DNA of 64,000 nt from Paralvinella palmiformis (lineage: Eukaryota > Annelida > Polychaeta > Terebellida > Alvinellidae): assembly GCA_025642065.1 (NCBI GenBank), contig JAODUP010000583.1, positions 124,001 through 188,000 of the forward strand. The letters are read 5' to 3'. The number at the start of each line of letters is the position of its first letter. Positions within the stretch are counted from its first letter, which is position 1. A program made the position numbers and the translations under genes. This document shows, piece by piece, positions 60,355 through 64,000 of this stretch. The notes beneath the pieces are model-generated. The model was not told the origin of the DNA and ran no database searches. It saw only the letters and a program-made list of their open reading frames with translations.

Positions 60355-61716
60355 TTACTTTTCTTCTTTAATTATAATCTTAAGATTTTCAATAGAAGTT
60401 TCTATACTTGGGTCTGATATTTTCTGGTTTTCTACTCTCTGACATGCATGAATAACTGTGGTATGATCTCTTCCTCCAAATTCTAAACCTATATCTGTCA
60501 TAGAAGCATCTGTTAATTCTCTAGCTATATACATAGCAATTTGTCTTGGTAGTACAACAGATCTATTTTTTCTTTTTCCTTTTAAGTCAGATGTTGATAT
60601 ATTAAAATAACTAGCAACTGCTATTTGTATATCTTGTATAAGAATTTGTTTTTTATTTACTCTTGTAAATCTATCTTTAAGAATTTCTTTTGCAAGGTCA
60701 ATAGTTATTTTTTCATTTACAAGATTAGTATAGGCTATAATTTTAATTAATGCAGCTTCAATATCTCTCACATTTGTTGTTATTTTTTGGCAAATAAGAT
60801 TTAATACTTCATCAGAAACTCTTGCTTCATATTCCACCATTTTTTTTCGTAGTATTGCTATAGCTGTTTCTGTACTAGGTGGTTGAAGATCAACAGTTAA
60901 TCCGCGAGTAAATCTATTCTGTAAACGTTCTGTTATGTCTTTTATTTCTGTTACCGGACGATCACAAGTAAAAACCATTTGTTTTTTATTTTCAAATAAT
61001 ACATTAAATGTATGAAATAATTCTTCTTGTGTTTCTTTCTTTTTTTGAAGAAAATGAATATCATCTATAAGAAGAGCATCTGTTTTTCTATATTTTTCTT
61101 TAAAATGGTGTACTCTATTTTCTTTTATTAGCGATATAAATTCATTTGTAAAATTTTCTGCGGTTACATATACTACCTTCATTGAGGGAAAACATTTTAT
61201 AATCTCACCTCCAACAGCATGCAGGAGATGTGTTTTTCCTAAACCTACACCACCATATATCAGACAAGGGTTGTATGTTTTCCCAGGGTTCCGAGATATA
61301 GATATGGAAGCATTGGCAGCAAATCTATTATTATCTCCTAATACAAAGTTTTTAAAGGTGTAACGAATGTTTATTCCTGCTCGTTTTGCGTATTCTTTGT
61401 ATTGATCACTTGTTGATTTAATAGTTTTCTGGTGCGTATTATACGTGGATGTTGTTTTTTTTGTTTTCTCGATAATAAAATCTATACTTATTTTTTCCCC
61501 TGTAAAAGAAGAGAGCTTTTCTATAAGAATATCCAAATATCTTTGTTTTATCTGATCTTTATAAAAAGTGGAAGGAACTGAAAGAATTATCTGATCATCT
61601 TGTGCACTATGATATTTTGCATATTTTAACCACATGGAAAATTCTTGTTCAGAAAGCTCTGTTTGTATTTCTTTTATAGAATACTCCCATGAGTATTTAT
61701 ACGCACGTAAATCCAT
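60355..61716 (-). CDS. dnaA: Chromosomal replication initiator DnaA
   Basis: 453 residues from ATG 61714-61716; an in-frame GTG lies three codons upstream. Domain I (about 5-75, EYSIKEIQTELSEQEFSMWL), short linker, AAA+ domain (Walker A GGVGLGKTHLL, Walker B LLIDDIHFL, the VYVTAENF segment) and the DNA-binding domain with signature GLEFGGRDHTTVIHACQRV. Full length. It faces gyrB divergently. Confidence 0.97.
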   Translation of the reverse strand: MDLRAYKYSWEYSIKEIQTELSEQEFSMWLKYAKYHSAQDDQIILSVPSTFYKDQIKQRYLDILIEKLSSFTGEKISIDFIIEKTKKTTSTYNTHQKTIKSTSDQYKEYAKRAGINIRYTFKNFVLGDNNRFAANASISISRNPGKTYNPCLIYGGVGLGKTHLLHAVGGEIIKCFPSMKVVYVTAENFTNEFISLIKENRVHHFKEKYRKTDALLIDDIHFLQKKKETQEELFHTFNVLFENKKQMVFTCDRPVTEIKDITERLQNRFTRGLTVDLQPPSTETAIAILRKKMVEYEARVSDEVLNLICQKITTNVRDIEAALIKIIAYTNLVNEKITIDLAKEILKDRFTRVNKKQILIQDIQIAVASYFNISTSDLKGKRKNRSVVLPRQIAMYIARELTDASMTDIGLEFGGRDHTTVIHACQRVENQKISDPSIETSIENLKIIIKEEK

Positions 61717-61749
61717 ACTTTTCACTCTAATATCTGTACGTTAGTATTC

Positions 61750-61778
61750 TTTACAATCTTAATCAAGTGGGGTATAAT
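61750..61778 (+). promoter_or_regulatory. Promoter of gyrB
   Basis: TTTACA (61750-61755), 17 bases, then perfect TATAAT (61773-61778). The transcription start near 61785 leaves an 18-base leader with AGTGGA before ATG 61803. It rules out the upstream GTG (61767), which would be untranscribed. Confidence 0.8.
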
Positions 61779-61802
61779 AAACTTCTTATAAAAGTGGAAT
61801 CC

Positions 61803-63713
61803 ATGAACATCAATTATTCAGCAGAAAATATACAGATATTAAAAGGGTTAGAAGGAGTTCGTAAACGACCTAGTATGTATATTGGATCGACTGATGTACA
61901 TGGTCTTCATCATTTGGTATATGAGTTAGTGGATAATAGCATTGATGAGGCTTTAGCTGGATACTGTGATGTGGTAGATGTGCATATTATGGAAGGAAAT
62001 ATTCTGAGCGTCACTGATAATGGTCGAGGTATTCCAGTAGAAAAACATCCTGATGAAAAAGACAGTGTATTAGAAATAGTAATGACCCGATTGCATGCGG
62101 GGGGTAAGTTTGACAAAAAAAGTTATAATATTTCTGCAGGTCTTCATGGAGTAGGTGTTTCTGTAGTGAATGCGTTATCGAAGTGGTGTGTAGCAGAGGT
62201 GTATCGTGATGGATTTTGCTGGAAGCAACGATATGAAAAAGGCAAAGCAGTGACTGCTGTGGAAAAAAAAGAAGCGACCCCCAAAAGGGGGACAAAAGTA
62301 ACGTTTTGTCCTGATGGAGATATTTTTTCCGATACTGTATTTCATTTTGATATATTGGCTCAACGGTTCCGTGAATTGGCTTTTTTGAATCAAGGGATAA
62401 CAATTAACATTATTGATGAGAGAGCAGGGGGAAGAAAAGAAGTCTACCATTTTGAGGGGGGGATTCGAGAGTTTGTCTTATACTTAAATAAAAAGAAGAC
62501 TTTATTGCATGAGCCACTTTATTTTTGTGATTCTGTGGATGATCATGAAGTGGAAGTATGTATGGTGTATAATCATGGTATTACTGAACATTTGTATGGG
62601 TATGCAAATACTATATACACACGGGAGGGGGGAACACATGTTACTGGATTTCGATCGGCATTGACACGGATTATTAGCGATCTTCTCAAACATGCATCAA
62701 GTAATAGGAAGCAAATAGATATTGAGGGCGAAGATGTGCGCGAAGGATTAAGTGTGGTTATTTCAGTAAAGATCCCAGATCCTCAATTTGAAGGACAGAC
62801 CAAAACAAAATTAGGCAATACTGCTGTACGGAGTATTGTAGAAACTTTGGTGCGTAAACACATTGGAACGTACCTTGATTCAAAACCTAAAATTTCTGCT
62901 TTAATTCTTAAAAAGGTGTTATCAGCAGCGGAGGCTCGGGTAGCTGCTTTGAAGGCTAAAGAAGTAGCCAGAAGAAAGAGTGTACTGAATAACTCAGGGC
63001 TTCCTGGATTATTGGTTGATTGCAGTGAAACTGATCCTGAGCAATCAGAGATCTATATTGTAGAAGGAGATTCTGCTGGTGGTAGCGCCAAGCAAGGTCG
63101 AGATAGGCGTTTTCAAGCGGTACTTCCTTTGCGAGGTAAAATGCTGAATGTGGAAAAGAACCGTATTGATAAGGTTCTTACCAATGATAAACTGCAGCCA
63201 ATTATTGCTACTTTAGGGGCAGGCATTGATGATTCTTTTAATATTGACAAATTACGGTATCACAAAGTGATTATTATGGCAGATGCTGATGTAGATGGAT
63301 CGCATATTCGAACCTTATTATTAACTTTTTTCTTTCGTTATATGCGTGAGATGATTGAAAGAGAATACGTATATATTGCACTACCTCCTCTGTATAAGTT
63401 GGCATATAAAAAGGAAATCCACTATGCATATAATGAAAAAGATCGGGATGACATTATAAAAATGTTGATACAGAAGTATTCGATTACTAACCAATCTATT
63501 TTAATGCAACGATATAAAGGATTAGGAGAAATGAATCCTGATCAATTATGGGAAACGACAATGAACCCTGAGGTTAGAAATATTATTCGAATTACCATTG
63601 AAGATGCTGTTAAAGCAGATCAGTTATTTAGTATGTTAATGGGAGAAGAAGTGCGACCACGTAGAGAATTTATTCAAGAGAATGCCTTAGCGGTGAAAAA
63701 TCTAGACGTGTAA
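61803..63713 (+). CDS. gyrB: DNA gyrase subunit B
   Basis: 636 residues from ATG 61803. GHKL ATPase: LVYELVDNSIDEA, SVTDNGRGIPV, GLHGVGVSVVNALS; QTKTKLGN loop in the transducer; Toprim EGDSAGGSAKQGRD, ILNVEK-like LNVEKNR and DADVDGSHIRTLLLTF; C-terminal RYKGLGEMNPDQLWETTM. The short form without the gamma-proteobacterial insert. It is followed by gyrA after 9 bases, so this is gyrase rather than ParE. The plus strand here is G/T-rich, as expected of a leading strand. Confidence 0.97.
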   Translation: MNINYSAENIQILKGLEGVRKRPSMYIGSTDVHGLHHLVYELVDNSIDEALAGYCDVVDVHIMEGNILSVTDNGRGIPVEKHPDEKDSVLEIVMTRLHAGGKFDKKSYNISAGLHGVGVSVVNALSKWCVAEVYRDGFCWKQRYEKGKAVTAVEKKEATPKRGTKVTFCPDGDIFSDTVFHFDILAQRFRELAFLNQGITINIIDERAGGRKEVYHFEGGIREFVLYLNKKKTLLHEPLYFCDSVDDHEVEVCMVYNHGITEHLYGYANTIYTREGGTHVTGFRSALTRIISDLLKHASSNRKQIDIEGEDVREGLSVVISVKIPDPQFEGQTKTKLGNTAVRSIVETLVRKHIGTYLDSKPKISALILKKVLSAAEARVAALKAKEVARRKSVLNNSGLPGLLVDCSETDPEQSEIYIVEGDSAGGSAKQGRDRRFQAVLPLRGKMLNVEKNRIDKVLTNDKLQPIIATLGAGIDDSFNIDKLRYHKVIIMADADVDGSHIRTLLLTFFFRYMREMIEREYVYIALPPLYKLAYKKEIHYAYNEKDRDDIIKMLIQKYSITNQSILMQRYKGLGEMNPDQLWETTMNPEVRNIIRITIEDAVKADQLFSMLMGEEVRPRREFIQENALAVKNLDV

Positions 63714-63722
63714 GTAAAAACA

Positions 63723-64000
63723 ATGGAAAAAGAAAAGAAAAAAGAAGGACAAACATTTCTTGTTCCTATTGAACAAGAACTTACCACATCCTATTTGCGC
63801 TATGCCATGTCGGTTATTGTGAGTCGTGCGCTTCCTGACGTGCGGGATGGGTTGAAACCTGTTCATCGACGGATTCTTTATGCGATGCATAGTATGGGAC
63901 TCCGGGCACATCTTCCTTTTAAGAAATGTGGGAGAATTGTGGGAGATGTATTAGGAAAATTCCATCCCCACGGAGAACAAAGTATTTATGATGCTCTGGC
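63723..64000 (+). CDS. gyrA: DNA gyrase subunit A (N-terminal part; runs off the window)
   Basis: First 92 codons. The family start [21 protein letters not shown], then [16 protein letters not shown] and [15 protein letters not shown], is clear. In the quinolone-determining loop the sequence is GEQSIYD: Glu85, Gln86 and Asp90 correspond to E. coli Asp82, Ser83 and Asp87. The catalytic Tyr lies beyond the window. Confidence 0.95.
   Translation, partial: MEKEKKKEGQTFLVPIEQELTTSYLRYAMSVIVSRALPDVRDGLKPVHRRILYAMHSMGLRAHLPFKKCGRIVGDVLGKFHPHGEQSIYDAL

Noticed and set aside
61767..61802. Upstream GTG start for gyrB
   Set aside because: It lies within the promoter (TATAAT at 61773-61778) and would not be transcribed.
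1..64000. Insertion sequences, prophage or defence islands
   Set aside because: No transposase, integrase, terminal inverted repeats, target duplications or recognised defence genes; the accessory signal is limited to the lipoprotein array and a few single genes.

Overview
The window is about 64 kb of AT-rich (mid-30s % GC by eye) chromosome from a diderm bacterium, most likely a spirochaete. The evidence is the replication cluster jag-yidC-rnpA-rpmH-dciA-like-recF-dnaN-dnaA | gyrB-gyrA, which closely matches the Borrelia order; lipoproteins with a loose lipobox; Lgt and Lnt (outer-membrane lipoprotein biogenesis); and an Asp-type MurA. The genus cannot be fixed from sequence alone. I see no tRNA, rRNA, insertion sequence, phage or CRISPR array. 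The only clear stable RNA is a small SRP RNA.

Layout. 0-3.9 kb: deoD (partial), lplA, recR, ybaB and dnaX on the minus strand, then the SRP RNA with its own promoter. 3.9-6.4 kb: a Cas4-like/DUF2779 protein, a non-coding stretch with two terminators, and a Gly/His-rich secreted protein. 6.5-12.7 kb: a tight minus-strand operon of DtxR-like regulator, hisA, hisIE, gatC, gatA, gatB and an archaeal-type AspRS, which together look like an Asn-tRNA transamidation set. 12.8-16.4 kb: Bax-inhibitor protein, a second (bacterial) AspRS and a SerA-like dehydrogenase. 16.4-21 kb: a NusG-II-domain protein, thyX, and three paralogous repeat lipoproteins, one with a 12-G tract and a 12-bp minisatellite.

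21-33 kb: a DASS transporter, thrC, lysC, murA, two membrane proteins (one LptF/G-like), an SDR, FxsA, a WecG-like protein and an S41 protease. 33-42 kb: lgt, lnt, an acyltransferase with a zinc ribbon, rpmG, rpmB, yidD, a GAF-HD-GYP protein and pntB/pntA2/pntA1. 42-49.7 kb: glutaredoxin, the UPF0210/UPF0237 pair, an unknown secreted protein, a thioesterase, a ClpP-like/alpha-beta hydrolase fusion and a sodium:solute symporter. 49.7-54.4 kb: gcvH-lipA-ahcY-metK-metF, joining lipoylation with the activated-methyl cycle. 54.4-64 kb: the replication-origin region.

The A/T skew of the plus strand reverses between dnaN and dnaA, so I place oriC there; two pairs of perfect or near-perfect DnaA boxes 5.7 kb away flank an AT-rich gap between gcvH and jag. 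Other notable points are several promoters that place the start codon within a few bases of the predicted transcription start (leaderless mRNAs), a 10-bp inverted repeat at the pntA promoter, and a run of proteins whose family active-site motifs have changed (MurA, GyrA, LysC, HisI domain, DUF2779 domain, DtxR-like regulator).
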